From: Pterois miles
Taxonomy: Eukaryota > Chordata > Actinopteri > Perciformes > Scorpaenidae
Length of the DNA stretch: 64,000 nucleotides
Reading direction: 5' to 3'
NCBI GenBank assembly: GCA_947000775.1
Contig: CAMQGK010000637.1
Coordinates: 21,816,001-21,880,000, forward strand
The first letter of the stretch is position 1; each line of letters starts with the position of its first letter. The position numbers were made by a program, and so were the translations under genes. Below the pieces are notes generated by a model, which did no database searches, was not told the DNA's origin, and worked only from the letters and a program-made list of their open reading frames with translations. Positions 25,330 through 40,674 of the stretch are shown here, in pieces.

Positions 25330-25690
25330 ATGGACTTAAAGGGAACCTAGCATGCTTATTTTTTTGGTTCATACTTGTATTTTTTTTCTACCGTAGTTTC
25401 TATTAGAACAGGTTTACATGCTTTAATGTTCAAAAAAATGCTTTATTTTTCTCATACCGGCTGTGCTGCAGCGCTTCTTTTCACTCGCTGTCAGAGACGC
25501 TCTGTTTGAGCTTCCCTCCCTCCCTAAAAGCCCGGTCTGTTCTGATTGGTCATTTGGCCCACTGTTGTTATTTGTCAACCAAACCAAATGCTTTGGAGGG
25601 TGTGCCAAATTAGCCACAAGGCTATGCAAATGTGTTACTTGGTAACATCACAATGTTGTGGAAAAAAGACAGGACTACAGTTTTTTGGTA
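25330..25690 (+). repeat. interspersed repeat, second copy of the 11900-12105 family
   Basis: It starts near AAAGGGAACCTAGCATGC and shares CATACTTGTATTTTTT, GTTTACATGC and TTTAATGTTCAAAAAA blocks with its relative. The internal part has TTTTCACTCGCTGTCAGAGA and TTCTGATTGGTCATTTGG, typical of this teleost repeat type. Confidence 0.6.
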
Positions 25691-25817
25691 CTTGTACTTT
25701 ACTTAAGTAATTACACTCTATTCTTTTATTAAATTGTACTCCACTACATTTATCTGACAGCTTTAATTATTAGTTAGTTTTCAAATTACAAAATAAGCCT
25801 AAGAAATCATGAAAAAT

Positions 25818-25945
25818 GAAATCAAAGTCAAGTCAGTTTTATTTATATAGTGCCAAATCATATCAGAAGTTATCTCATGGCACTTGTCATATTAAAGCAG
25901 GTCAAGGCTGTACTCTTTAATTTACAGAGATCCAAAATTTCCCCC
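25818..25945 (-). repeat. LINE/SINE 3'-tail-like fragment
   Basis: AGTTTTATTTATATAGTGCC, ATCTCATGGCACTTGTCA and TTTACAGAGATCCAA are typical of the 3' tail of teleost non-LTR elements, read here on the opposite strand. Confidence 0.55.
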
Positions 25946-26189
25946 ATGAGTAAACATTTGGGCAACGGTGGCAAAGACAATTCAGTATTTCTGTTTTTGG
26001 CTTGTGACCTCTCACAGAAAAACTATCTGGTCATATTAAACAAAACAACAACTTTCTTATTGTTCGTTCCTACCACATTAATAGTCTTAGTCAGATAGTC
26101 AGATTCGTCTTCTGACCCATACACAGGGAACCACTGACCTAACTACTTGCTACTGTAATGCTGTTTACACACTGATGAATCTGTTTTAA

Positions 26190-26290
26190 CAACCTAATAT
26201 CATAAATAAATAAACAAATAAACTTTATTTGTATAGCACCTTACATAAAACAATGCAACTCAAAGTGCTTCCCAATAAAGAAAGAGTATT
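26190..26290 (-). repeat. LINE 3'-tail-like fragment
   Basis: AACTTTATTTGTATAGCACC followed by CTCAAAGTGCTTCCCAATAA resembles the reverse complement of an L2-type tail. Confidence 0.55.
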
Positions 26291-26479
26291 AAAAATAACG
26301 TAAGAATAATTAAAAACATGAAAAAAATCAAACAATAGAATTTAAGTAAAACACTTATGAAATCAATAGTGCTGCCAAGCAGTGTTAAAACTAAATAAGA
26401 GTAAAATGCATACATATAAGTTAAATAAAACACATGAAATAAATAGCACAACACTGCAACACCTTCTACCCAGAAAGGA

Positions 26480-26615
26480 CAAACTGCACACTGGCTCTAT
26501 AGTGCCATGTGCATTTTTGTGTTTTTTGCTCTGGACACCGTAGTTGTTTGGCACATGGGAGAAGTTTCAGATAGGTGCAATCTGCATTCTCACCACTACA
26601 CACAACACTTTTAAG
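26480..26615. repeat. interspersed repeat, family copy B
   Basis: A shorter relative of the element at 2690-3015. It has CACTGGCTCTATAGTG at the left and GCAATCTGCATTCTCACCAC at the right. Confidence 0.55.
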
Positions 26616-30477
<3,862 letters not shown>

Positions 30478-30812
30478 GGGGCAGTAGCTCAGTCTGTAGG
30501 GAGTTGGCTTGGGAACCGGAGGGTCACCGGTTCAAGTCCTAACATGGACCAAGAACTGAGTGTGAACTGGTAGCTGGAGAGGTGCCAGTTTACCTCTTGG
30601 GCACTGCCGAGGTGCCCCTGAGCAAGGCACCAAACCCCCAACTGCTCTGGGTGCTTGTCAGGAGCAGCCCCATCACTCTGACATCTCTCTATTGATGCAT
30701 GTATATGGGTCCTGTTTGTGCACGTGTGAGTTAAGAACAGAGTGTAAATTGAATTTCCCCTAGTGGGACTAATAAAGGTTGATCTTCTTCTTCTTCTTCT
30801 TCTTCTTCTTTT
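30478..30812 (+). mobile_element. tRNA-derived SINE, full length
   Basis: The head has an RNA polymerase III A box (TAGCTCAGTCTGTAGGG) and B box (GGTTCAAGTCC) at the spacing of a tRNA. The body contains CTGAGCAAGGCACCAAACCC. The tail reads AATTTCCCCTAGTGGGACTA then AATAAAGG, and ends in a (CTT)n run. A 5'-truncated copy is at 38545-38735. Confidence 0.85.
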
Positions 30813-31245
30813 GTAAATGTGCACCTATTACAGTTAGAGGCACTATTTTGGTCTTTATGTGTAATGGGCATAGAAACCCTGTCCATTTCTCTGTCTGGTA
30901 ATGCTCAGTCCAGATGTACTTTAATCTCTGTAGACTCATAAAATGAGGTTTTGGGTTAATCTGCTATTTGCAGATGCTTCTATGATCTATATTAGACCAT
31001 CTCTGTTGTCACCTAGTTATGCAAACACTGTTCTGATGTTGGAAGATATAGGGCGCCCTCCTGTGGCTGATGAGATCTACTGTCACATGTTATCAACACT
31101 GTTATATCACCAGCAGCACCAGCATCAAACTGTGCCTTTAAAAATAGTTTAGCCTACATGGTAACATGTAATGACTGTTAATGAAATTCCCAGATAAGTA
31201 CAGGGTTGTTATTTTTATGTTTGCTATTCAGAGTTATTTCCACAG

Positions 31246-31304
31246 AGTTTTTTCCACAATTTCCCAACTTGGGATCAATAAAGTATCTATCTATCTATCT
31301 ATCT
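31246..31304 (+). repeat. LINE 3' tail with (CTAT)n
   Basis: TTCCCAACTTGGGATCAATA then AAGTATCTATCTATC is a typical teleost non-LTR element 3' end with a tetranucleotide tail. Confidence 0.6.
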
Positions 31305-32392
31305 TATTGACTGAGCTGGAAGTGGAAACAAAAAAACATCTTATGGGCCTATGGACAACAAAAGTTCAAAATACACTAGGAGTCCACATTTAATGGGAAT
31401 TGTTCAGCACCATAGCTGATTTGTATTTTTTTTTTCCCCATTAGGCTACTTTTAGGCCGACTTGTCTGTGTTTCTGTGGCTGGATAACAAGTAGGTGAGG
31501 AGGTACATAATTTATTACAGGAGTTTTTCAGGCAACGGGAAAGGGGGGCTGTGAGCTGACTGGCAGACTGGATGAGCTGAAGGTAGGTTTATCCTGGATG
31601 ACAGCAGCAGTCATTTGAAGCAAGCAGGCAAGCAAAGAAACTGATAAACAGGAAACAAACTGGCACGATCACTGGCAGGAGCTGGAAGCATCATACATCC
31701 TTACTATGAACGGCAACGAGAGGGGCCGCTGGAGCAGGGTTTATGAAGGGAAGAGGAGCTTGCTTAAGTTAGGTGTGCTGATTGTAGTAAACTGGCAGGA
31801 GAGTTGATTACCAATTATGTCCAGGTGAGTATTGAGAAGGAAGAGAGGACAAGAGGGGGGGGGGGCAAGCAAACACACCAAAACACACCAAGCACACATC
31901 ATTCATACTAAAAGGCAGAAAAATAATAAAATCACACACACCAGGCAGGCAAGAGTTACAGAGGAGGCACCGTGACATGTAGGTCTATACTCCAGTTATA
32001 GCCTTTTGCTTTCCTCTGTGACGTCAATACATAATTATCAATATGTTTTCTTTTCATGAAAATTGAACCACAACTGCTTGGCATCTGTTTGTTATAGGAC
32101 CTTTCATATTAAATGTATTACATGTTAAATGGATGATTGGCTCATTATTATATTCTGTATGTATACCAAATATACATTTACAACTGACCTTAAGACTGAA
32201 TGTGTTGTTTTGATACAGCAAGACTGTCATTTTAGGCAAATAATTTGGGCCGATTGTTAGCAACTGCTTGCTTCTACTGTCTTCCAGGACTGCATAATAC
32301 TGTCCACCATGAGTGAACTCTTCTTTGGTTTCTAATCTTGTCATATACCGTAACTGTTTTACATCAACATCATCAGCATCATCATCACCATA
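31305..32392. other. intergenic, no gene recognised
   Basis: The part at about 31490-31990 is repeat-like (GGCAGG/GGCAAG motifs, a G run at 31854-31865). A minus-strand frame at 32054-32401 begins in trinucleotide repeat and shows no family resemblance. Confidence 0.4.
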
Positions 32393-32740
32393 GGGCCGCA
32401 CAGTGATGCAGTGGTTAGCACTGTCGCCTCACAGCAAGAGGGTCACAGGTCGGGCTCTTCTGTGTGGCGTTTGCATGATCTCCCTGTGTTAGCATAGGTT
32501 TTATTCCGGGTACTCCAGCTTCCTCCAAAATGATGACTCTAAATTGCCCATAGGTGTGAGTGTGAGTGTGAATGGTTGTCTGGCTCTATGTGTCAGCCCT
32601 GCTATAGGCTGGCGACCTGTCCAGGGTGGACGCTGCCTTACCCCAGTGTCAGCTGGGATTGGCAGGCCCCCTGCGACCCCAAACTGGATAAGCAGTTGCA
32701 GATGATGGATGGATCATCATCATCATCATCATCATCATTA
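32393..32740 (+). mobile_element. tRNA-like SINE of a common teleost family, with (ATC)n tail
   Basis: The head reads GATGCAGTGGTTAGCACTGT then CGCCTCACAGCAAGAGGGTC, and the body has GACTCTAAATTGCCCATAGG and GGCGACCTGTCCAGGGTGGA. The end is GATGATGGATGGATCATC. I recognise these blocks from a high-copy SINE-like repeat of teleosts. The B box is degenerate. Confidence 0.75.
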
Positions 32741-33176
32741 TATTTATTACCATTTAAAAGAGTATGAAGACAAACCCATTTAAAAACATACATTTAGTGA
32801 AAACACTTGTGACAGCAAGAAGTCTGACAACAGGTGTAGTGTAAGTCTGGACCGTAATGTGGCACACACTGGTGTTTAGACTGAAAGAAAGGGCAATCAA
32901 CACATGATTCAAACAATTTATTCATAACAGTCTGTTTTTATTGACTTCATTCATTTTTTTATTGTTATGGTTGTTTAAGCTACAGTAAGAAGCTGTGTGA
33001 ATGAATGCAATGTAATTCACTCTAAAATCACTAAAAAGCTGCAATAGCCTGAGGCTAACCCTACACTAGCCTACAATATTTACAGGGTCGTTCATGAATT
33101 CACAGTTTCTGTTACTATTCACCTCAGAGTCTATTTCACACAAAGGACAACCCTGAATCTCTGCACTGGTATTATT

Positions 33177-33182
33177 TTTATT
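33177..33182 (-). terminator. possible poly(A) signal of fev
   Basis: AATAAA on the minus strand about 815 bases after the fev stop, followed by a TTGTCCTTTGTGTG stretch. Two further AATAAA at 32937-32942 and 32917-32922 are alternatives. Confidence 0.35.
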
Positions 33183-33996
33183 GCAAGTTTGATTTTCTTA
33201 TAGAGGCGTGGCTAGGCGTAATCTGATTTCGAAACAAACTGTGATTAAAGTGACAATATATTTCAGGCGAGTGTTTCCAAGAAGAAAATCATGACGTCCA
33301 ACAGGCATTAGGCCATCCTACAACCACGAGATGGCGCCAATGGTCCAATAATAACTGGTGGTTTGCTCTCAAGGTGGTGCAAATGGACCCACCTGTATGC
33401 AAAAACAACCACAGGACTCAAGGAGGGAGGATGAGAGGCAGCAAAGGATCAGGAAAGGATGAGAACTGATGGGTATAAAAACAGACAATCTGTATTTCAT
33501 TTATATCTGTATATTCCTAAATAATATTGTATACAGTGTTATATTCGAATACCGCTCTCCCATTTCCGATTTAATATCATAGATTGTGGCTGAAATTAGG
33601 AAATCCCATATTTGGGGATTTTATGCTTTCATTTCTAACTGTTATAATTCTGAAAATGCCGTGCGTAAAAGTTCAAACCACTGTGCGTAATTTGATGAAT
33701 ATAATAATTCGCTCGTGAAAATATGTGTTGGTTCAAAGGTTGAAAGGGCTAAAATATTAAATGTTTATGTACAAGATTTTAGACATCTTGTTTACACACA
33801 CCGTCGCCTCAGCAGCATCTACGTGACACGTTTAAATGTAGCATGCTGCTGAACCAATCGTCTAAAGACATTCATTTCTAACCAAATTAATCCAATATTT
33901 GCAAATTACCAAAATCTTTGCCAGCTCTCTTCGCCCGTTGCTGTGTTACCTGTGGTGTCGGTATATCTCCGGGTTGTCTAAGAGCTGCATTAAGAG

Positions 33997-34739
33997 TCAG
34001 TTGTAATGGTTGTTGATGTTAGTCAGGTTGTTGATGTTGTTGACACAGCTGATGTGGGACGGAGACACGGTGCCAAAGGGCCCTGGCGGCTGGAGATTGT
34101 GGGTGTGATACAGAGCAGCCGGAGGGGAACCGGGCCAGTAGGAGAAACCCGACGGCCCCACGCCGGGAGCCACGAGATTCAGTTTGGAGATCCCGGTGAA
34201 GGGAATCGGGGAAAAGTTACCCTGAAATTTGTAGATGGCCTGCTCCGTGGTGGACGGCTGGCACACTTGCGCCAAGCCGTGGAAATCAAACTTGTAGGCG
34301 TACCGCTTGCCGTGGACTTTGGTCATGATGTTCTTGTCGTAGTAGTAGCGCAGCGCCCGACTCAGCTTATCATAGTTCATGTTGGGTTTGCTTTTGCGCT
34401 CCCCCCAGCGCCGTGCCACCTCGTCCGGGTCGATGAGCTTGAACTCGCCGTTGGTGCCCTCCCAGGCAATGCAAGACATGTTGGTGCTGTCAGAGAGGAG
34501 CTCCAGCAGGAACTGCCACAGCTGGATCTGCCCGCTGCCTGCAGTATGGAAGAGACCAGTGATGACCAGTGATTTCAAGCTAAAGATCAAAACTTAAATT
34601 CAACTGATGAATCAGTAAAACAGAAATATTTGGTGGAAAACACACGAAAAACACATGTACTGGTACAGTCTGTGCAAATGGTTTGATTTGATTAGTTGTT
34701 GTTTTTAATCAGTTGTTTTTCAATAGTTGATGATGATGC

Positions 34740-34787
<48 letters not shown>

Positions 34788-36631
34788 TAATAATAGAGGC
34801 TATTGGCAAATTTTTTATAGACACAGCAGTGTTTTTAAAAGGCAAATTGCAAACTAACAGGAAACAAGATATGCAGAGAGACACGTTATTTTTGTATTTT
34901 ATATTTTACATTTTGATATTTTGAATTTTAAGCATATATAGAATATTTTTTCCTTGGATAGCCTATATTTAAATGCATTTATATCATCCAAGTGTATCTT
35001 TAAACAACATGGTATTCTTGAATTTACGAATTCATACTTTTAAATATAAAATAGGTGCTCATATTTACAGATCATTACATCTTAAACATAGTTCGTCAGA
35101 TGTTTTTTATACAAATTTATATTTTTTTAATTAAAAACGTCATAAATTTTGCCCTTTGCGCGTGGTTTTATGAGGCCTTAATGTCCGTTTAAGTCTATTA
35201 TCACTTCATCCAGTGTAATAAATCAGTGACAACGAGCTGTGGAAGAACTGCAGACTCATTCTGGCCTTTTTAAATCATTATTATTATTATTATTCTGTCT
35301 TGAATTAATGTACCTGATTTCATTTTAATCATTTCTTTTACATTTCGATTTCGAGCCTGAGGATGGATGAGACATATTTTTGAGATGAAATAATTTTGGG
35401 GTGCAGAGCCCGTTATGGGGTGACAAGAATAACATCATAAGTCTAAGAGAAAACAAATCCAATATTATTTGTGACCAACAAACATAATGCAGCTGCAAAC
35501 TGAGAGCATGGATAAAGCAGGCTGTTTTTTATCAATTAAAATGGCAATTTAGAGAAACCCAAATTAAATATGAACCTTTCAACATATTTAATCTTGCTAT
35601 TATAATAATTAGGGCATTTTTGTATTAATGTGATAAACTTCATTGATTCCTCGAATTATTCCTACAGTTTTTTTTCCAAAAATCATATCGTTTGTATCAG
35701 AGGCTTTTCTTTAATAACACATCTACTCAAAATCTATTTTATTTATCTATATATTTTTGTTATTATTTCATCATCAATATTTTTCAAATATTACGTGGAC
35801 TTTCATATCACAATAAGCTAAATAATATAAAATAACGGCGCCCTACATAACGATATTTATTATATTTGTCATTTTCTTACCTTTTTGTACTCCTGTGTTT
35901 AGTGGACCCCAAGATGTTCCTTTGCTTTCCTTCAACAGATTTTCTGTTGGATCTGAAATCAAAACAGACATACTGTCAGCATCATCAGATGTCTATTTCC
36001 ATCCTGTTAAGAAATGGGCTTGTAATCTATTTCATATTATCTATAAATGATCCATTTTGTGAAGCAGTTATACTCATATTTTAATCTTGCTTTGCTGGGT
36101 TAAGAAATCAGTTTCACTGTTTCTATTTTTTAGAAATCAATTTCACATCCTTTAACAACAAGGAAAACAAGGTGAAAAACATTTTTTAAAAAAATGTTCA
36201 TTTCAACATTTCATTAGAGAACTGAGGTTGATAAATTGCTCAAAAAAAAAAAACTACGAGAGCGGTGCGCACGATTTCAATTACTAAATTGAAATGTTAA
36301 AAATTTCTACAAAAGGTAAAATTGATTAAAATCCTAATTGTGTCCTCGTCCAGTCTCCGTGTAATGGGAGAAGCATGTCGTCTTCGCGGTCTCCTCTCCG
36401 AGAAGCCAGGAAACGCGTCCAGGAAAAAGGATTTCCGATTTCCGACAAAAGAGCAGACGGGCTTTCAGATTGAAACGGCTGAACAATGCTGAGCCCTGGA
36501 GACGGAGCAGCACCGCCTCGGGACTCCGACACCAAGCACAATTTAAAGATTTCTATTTCTATAACTCTTTAAAATGACGAACCTGAGAGATACATGTTGA
36601 ACATGAGGTTTCCTCCGCAGTCCTGTCTCAT
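33997..36631 (-). CDS. fev: ETS transcription factor FEV (Pet-1), three exons
   Basis: FEV is the ETS factor that specifies serotonin neurons. Coding exons on the minus strand are 36631-36583, 35952-35881 and 34538-33997. They join in phase through GT-AG introns (donors CAG|GTTCGT and AAAAG|GTAAGA; acceptors TTTCAG and ACTGCAG) to give 220 residues. Exon 1 encodes MRQDCGGNLMFNMYLS and exon 2 DPTENLLKE...NTGVQK, the FEV-specific N terminus. Exon 3 holds the ETS domain at about 45-127, with QLWQFLLELL, DPDEVARRWGERKSKPNMNY and the recognition helix LSRALRYYY (R101, R104). The C terminus has the FEV motifs SKLNLVAPG and GFSYWPG and ends NNHYN. It lacks the alanine-rich stretch of the human protein, hence the shorter length (220 against 238). 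Introns are 630 and 1342 bases. Confident assignment. Confidence 0.95.
34739..34787. repeat. microsatellite (AAT)n in fev intron 2
   Basis: About 15 AAT units within the second fev intron. Confidence 0.95.
36433..36443 (-). promoter_or_regulatory. paired GGAA (ETS-like) sites in fev intron 1
   Basis: On the minus strand CGGAAATCGGAAAT contains two GGAA cores 7 bases apart (33-36 and 40-43 of 364xx). They lie in a GC-richer 200-base island of intron 1. ETS factors bind GGA(A/T), and Pet-1/FEV is reported to regulate itself. A role here is inference. Confidence 0.3.
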
Positions 36632-36837
36632 TGTGTTCGCTTGTTCAGAATGGGTTGGATTTCATTTCGTTGGTGGCGGAGGAAAAGATTTTTATTAAAC
36701 TTTATCTCATAACTGTGATCTGGAATAAATGCGGGTGGACAGATTGAAGTTTCCAGGCAACTGTCACTGGCCCCATCTCTGAGACAATATTCAGACAGCA
36801 ATTTCCCCTGGTGCATTGCTTTAATTAAAAGAGCAAT

Positions 36838-36925
36838 TTACCTCTGTCAGCCCGCCTGGTGCCCACAATAAAAAGAGGCCGATAGAAATTGGGCCCTTAT
36901 CAATCCACCATCACAGTTTAATAAA
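36838..36925 (-). promoter_or_regulatory. candidate fev upstream enhancer with two GATA motifs
   Basis: About 210-290 bases upstream of the fev start. GATAGA lies at 36881-36886 (plus) and GATAAG at 36896-36901 (minus), 15 bases apart, beside CACAATAAAAAG and GGGCCC. GATA factors are reported to act directly on the mammalian FEV upstream region. The assignment here is by motif and position only. Confidence 0.4.
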
Positions 36926-38544
36926 GTTTCCGCGTTAAGATCTGAGTTTCTATGGTGAATTGAAGTGTTTGACATGGAAACCAGTTCAGATCCTCCTCAC
37001 TTTTCCGCCTCTTTACCTCTTGGCAAACAACAAAGACTTATTTCATGTTGGGAAAAGAATATTTACCTTGAAGCGCACGCCTCAGTGCGCACGAGGAAGC
37101 AAGAACATTTCATCCCCTCTAACCTTCTGGTTGTGGGTTTAAGGTTATATAGCCTCAATCTGACGGTAATGAGGTTGTAACGTTAAAACCGTGGCTTCTG
37201 TCGTCATCATGTCCGCTCATATTTTTCTAATCTTGGGTGTTTTTCAGAGCCAGTGGACTGTGGAGCTGGATGGGCTCTATTGACTTGCCCCAGTCTGGTC
37301 TGGACTGCAGAGACAGGCTGAACATAGCTGCCACTTTCTTTAGCATTATTAGTATTATTAAAAATGTGGTGTTGTGAATTCATCAGTTGTCCCATTAACA
37401 AAGATACACAGAACAATTCAACCAACATTTAGATGCCACACAACATGAGGCTGATAAAACGGCTCTGTGATTATTTGAATAACTGTTAGAAATTGATTTA
37501 TATCACCTATAAATCACAATCTCTCAACACCAATCTTTAACAGTGTTCAAGGTGATCAATCCAGGACTACATTGTTACAATCTAATGTCTACATTGACGC
37601 ATTCTGGGGCGTTAAAAGCAACACATATATACATTTAAAAGAGGAAATTCATGTAATTTATGGGCATGACAAAGAAATGACATGATAAAGCTTTATCCAT
37701 AAAGAAAAAACTTAATGATTTATTCAGGGAATAAATGCCATCTGTTAAATACAGGTAAACGTTAGCTGTAGAAGGTAAAAATTCCAGGTCACCTGTCACC
37801 ATGGCTGATAGGTTTTCCGTGTATTAAGAAATATATGTAAAAAGTAATTCCTAGATTAGAAATAGTCAGGGATTGAGGCTACATAATCCATATTTCTACC
37901 ATCTGGTACCACTGTGTTACAGTTTTAAAGCCTTGTACATAGATTTAAGAAAAGGCCAATGAAAACACAAGTGGCCAGTAGAAATATCCAGTGACCTGCT
38001 ACAGTGGCAGGTGACGCACACTTGTTTCTCTCCCCATATTTTCTTGTCTATAACTCCATTGCAAGTGATGTGATCCAGAAGGCCACAGAGTTATTTTAAC
38101 AGAGAAAAATGCAAACACTGTGACACTGACACACATTTGTGTGTTTTAGCATCTGGTTTGTCTTGATGAAAATTCAATATATGCTGTAGCTATGTGCCAC
38201 GACTTCATGATCAGTGCTGCAGGAATCTAAATACACTTTCAGTTCAGAAGACATTACTTATCTTATGTCTTAGCTTTCCCTTGGAAAAGGTGGACATTTT
38301 GAAAAATATATAATTTCAAGTTTCAGAAGAAACTCTGGAAATGTGTAAAATACAAAACATTTGACCTGAAAAAAAACACAAAAAATACATTTATTTTTTT
38401 AACTGAATAAAAATAATACATTGAAATGAAGTAGTAATGCACACACCCAACTGAAAACCATCACTTTATACTTATAGTGCATATTTAACCTCTGTGTTGA
38501 CTGAAATGAAAGTAAACCTGATTATTCATCTATTACCTATCTTG
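36926..38544. other. intergenic upstream of fev, nothing recognised
   Basis: Non-coding AT-rich DNA. It may hold fev enhancers, but none can be named. Confidence 0.4.
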
Positions 38545-38735
38545 TCAGGGCGCTTGTCAGGAGCAGCCCCCTCACTCTGACATCTCTCCATTTGATGCAT
38601 GTATATGGGTCCTGTTTGTGCATGTGTGTGTCTCGGGTCTGCATGTACCGTGTATAAGTAAAAATAACAGAGTGTAAAAATTGAATTTCCCCTAGTGGGA
38701 CGAATAAAGGAATATCTTCTTCTTCTTCTTCTTCT
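38545..38735 (+). mobile_element. 5'-truncated copy of the 30478-30812 SINE
   Basis: It shares CTTGTCAGGAGCAGCCCC, TGATGCATGTATATGGGTCC, AATTTCCCCTAGTGGGAC and AATAAAGG with the full copy and ends in (CTT)n. The tRNA head is missing, as in incomplete reverse transcription. Confidence 0.8.
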
Positions 38736-40166
38736 ATCTATTTGCTCTGTAATGTGTCACCTGACTGAGATCAGAAAAGCACAACTGTATACTGCAGGTA
38801 ACTGCATATACTGTAGGCTATGCAGTATATTTTTATGACAAGTTATTTTGTTTGTTAACTACCTAGTTAGGCTATAGCATGCATTTTTATACAGGTAAAT
38901 CCCCATTTGCATCATCAGGTTTTATAAAAACAGATTGCATCAGACTATGAAGGCCTTTGATTGTCCTATTAGTTTACAAAATAAAACTATAAGATGTAAT
39001 TTCAAGGTTTTTCCTCTCAGACAAAGTGGAGAACATGCAACCCATCAATGCAAAATTAATTAGCAAATTTCCCCATGCCCCTTCTTCCGGGACTGTAAAA
39101 AATGTATTTTCCATTCATCACATGGCAGCAGGTCCTCAGGTCTGGGCTCTGTAGGTGTGTCTCTGGCGTCCCAGACTTGCTTTAGCTGCCTGTGTCCAAG
39201 TATGAGTCGCAGGCAACTTAAAACAAGCCTCGAAAGCTGGACTGTATCCACTGATGTAGTGGTAGATAAGTAGATGAGGCATGAGGCAAGAAATGCACTG
39301 ACAGAAAGAAAAACACATGCATAAACACACCAGAAAAACATTAATCTGTTCCATTTCTATTAATTCTATTATCATATCACATAAGTTTGTTGCTACATAT
39401 TGATCATCTGATGATAGTCAGTAAATTAAACTGAGGGATGTATGAATTAAAAGCAGGTTAATCTTGCATAAATCAGTGTAGTATTTTGGGACAAACTGGA
39501 TATACACAGGCTAAATACCATGTTTTCATCTGTTTAACACATTCTTCAATTTTAAAGAAATCAATCATTAGATTATAACTGTCATCAAGAACCAATGCAA
39601 AGTTCCTGTCAAGAATTTAACTTACCTCGGTGCTGAACTGTGTGGTCAAAGAAGCAGAGTTTGCAGCCTACTACACTGCTCAAGTGTCTCTCCTCTATAA
39701 GTCAAGCGGCTTTAATCAGTCTGCAGAGGAATGTATGTTTGAGAAAGGTGTGTGTGCATGGTTACACATTTATTAAAAGATCCTGTTTTTTTGGGTGTGG
39801 GACAGTGAGACGGTGCACGCTTGTGGGCGTGTAACACGGAATCCCACGTCCTGGATTAACAGGAGGAGTGTGTGGAGGTAAACACACTCCAGGATCCCTG
39901 TGACTGTAAGATAAACATAATGGTGCCACATTACAATAAACAAACAAGTGCTAAGCTACAAAACTTTTAAAAGGGAGCTGTGCACAAAAGTTATTGTGGG
40001 GAAATAAACCATCAAAATACAGACTATCAACCAGGGTTTTTTTTTTTTCCTTTTGCATAAATCAGAGTGACTTTATGGTTATCAGAATCCTGAGAGCCTC
40101 CTTCTGATGAGTGGTCTCAGATGAAGCCTAGCTCCTCACCTGTCTGGTCTGCTTTTGCTGCACATA
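38736..40166. other. intergenic, no gene recognised
   Basis: AT-rich non-coding DNA. A minus-strand frame at 39060-39341 has a part with some coding-like codons but no recognisable family. Confidence 0.4.
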
Positions 40167-40674
40167 TACACAGATCAGCCATTACATTAACATTATGACC
40201 ACTGATTGGTGAAGTGAATAACATTGATTATCTCGTTACAACGGCACCTATCAGTTGGGTGGGATATATTAGGCAGCAGGTGGACACTTTGTCCTTGAAG
40301 TTGATGTACTGGAAGCAGAAAAAAGTGTAAGGATCAAATTGTGATGGCTAGATGACTGGGTCAGAGCATCTCCAAAGCTGCAGCTCTTGTGGGATGTTCC
40401 CAGTCTGCAGTGGTCAGGACCTACCAAAAGTGGTCCAAGGAAGGAAAACCAGTGAACCGGTGACAGGGTCATGAGCAGCCAAGGCTCACTGATGCACGTG
40501 GGAAACGAAGGCTGGCCCAATCCAATAGAAGAGCTACTGTAGCTCACATTGCTAAAAACATTAATGCTGGTTCTGATAGAAAGTGTCAGAACACACAGTG
40601 CATCAGAGTTTGTTGCGTAGCTGCAGACCGGTCAGGGTGCCCATGTTGACCTAATGTTATGGCTGATTGGTGCA
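40167..40674 (+). mobile_element. Tc1-like transposon, internally deleted and inactive
   Basis: The left end (ATATACACAGATCAGCC, with a TA before it) is the inverse of the right end (TTATGGCTGATTGGTGCA). Between them lies only the N-terminal DNA-binding part of a Tc1-type transposase. Readable pieces are QIVMAR then LGQSIS, ALVGCSQSAVV, YQKWSKEG and DARGKRRLA, broken by stop codons and small deletions. The catalytic DDE half is absent. The element cannot make a transposase. Confidence 0.85.

Noticed and set aside
32054..32401. 115-codon minus-strand frame
   Set aside because: Its start is a trinucleotide repeat and the rest has AT-rich codons and no family resemblance.
34539..34590. In-frame N-terminal extension of fev exon 3
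   Set aside because: The ACTGCAG acceptor and the phase match with exon 2 show these bases are intron.
36326..36541. 71-codon frame left of fev exon 1
   Set aside because: It lies inside fev intron 1. The real exon 1 (36583-36631) joins cleanly to the exon at 35881-35952.
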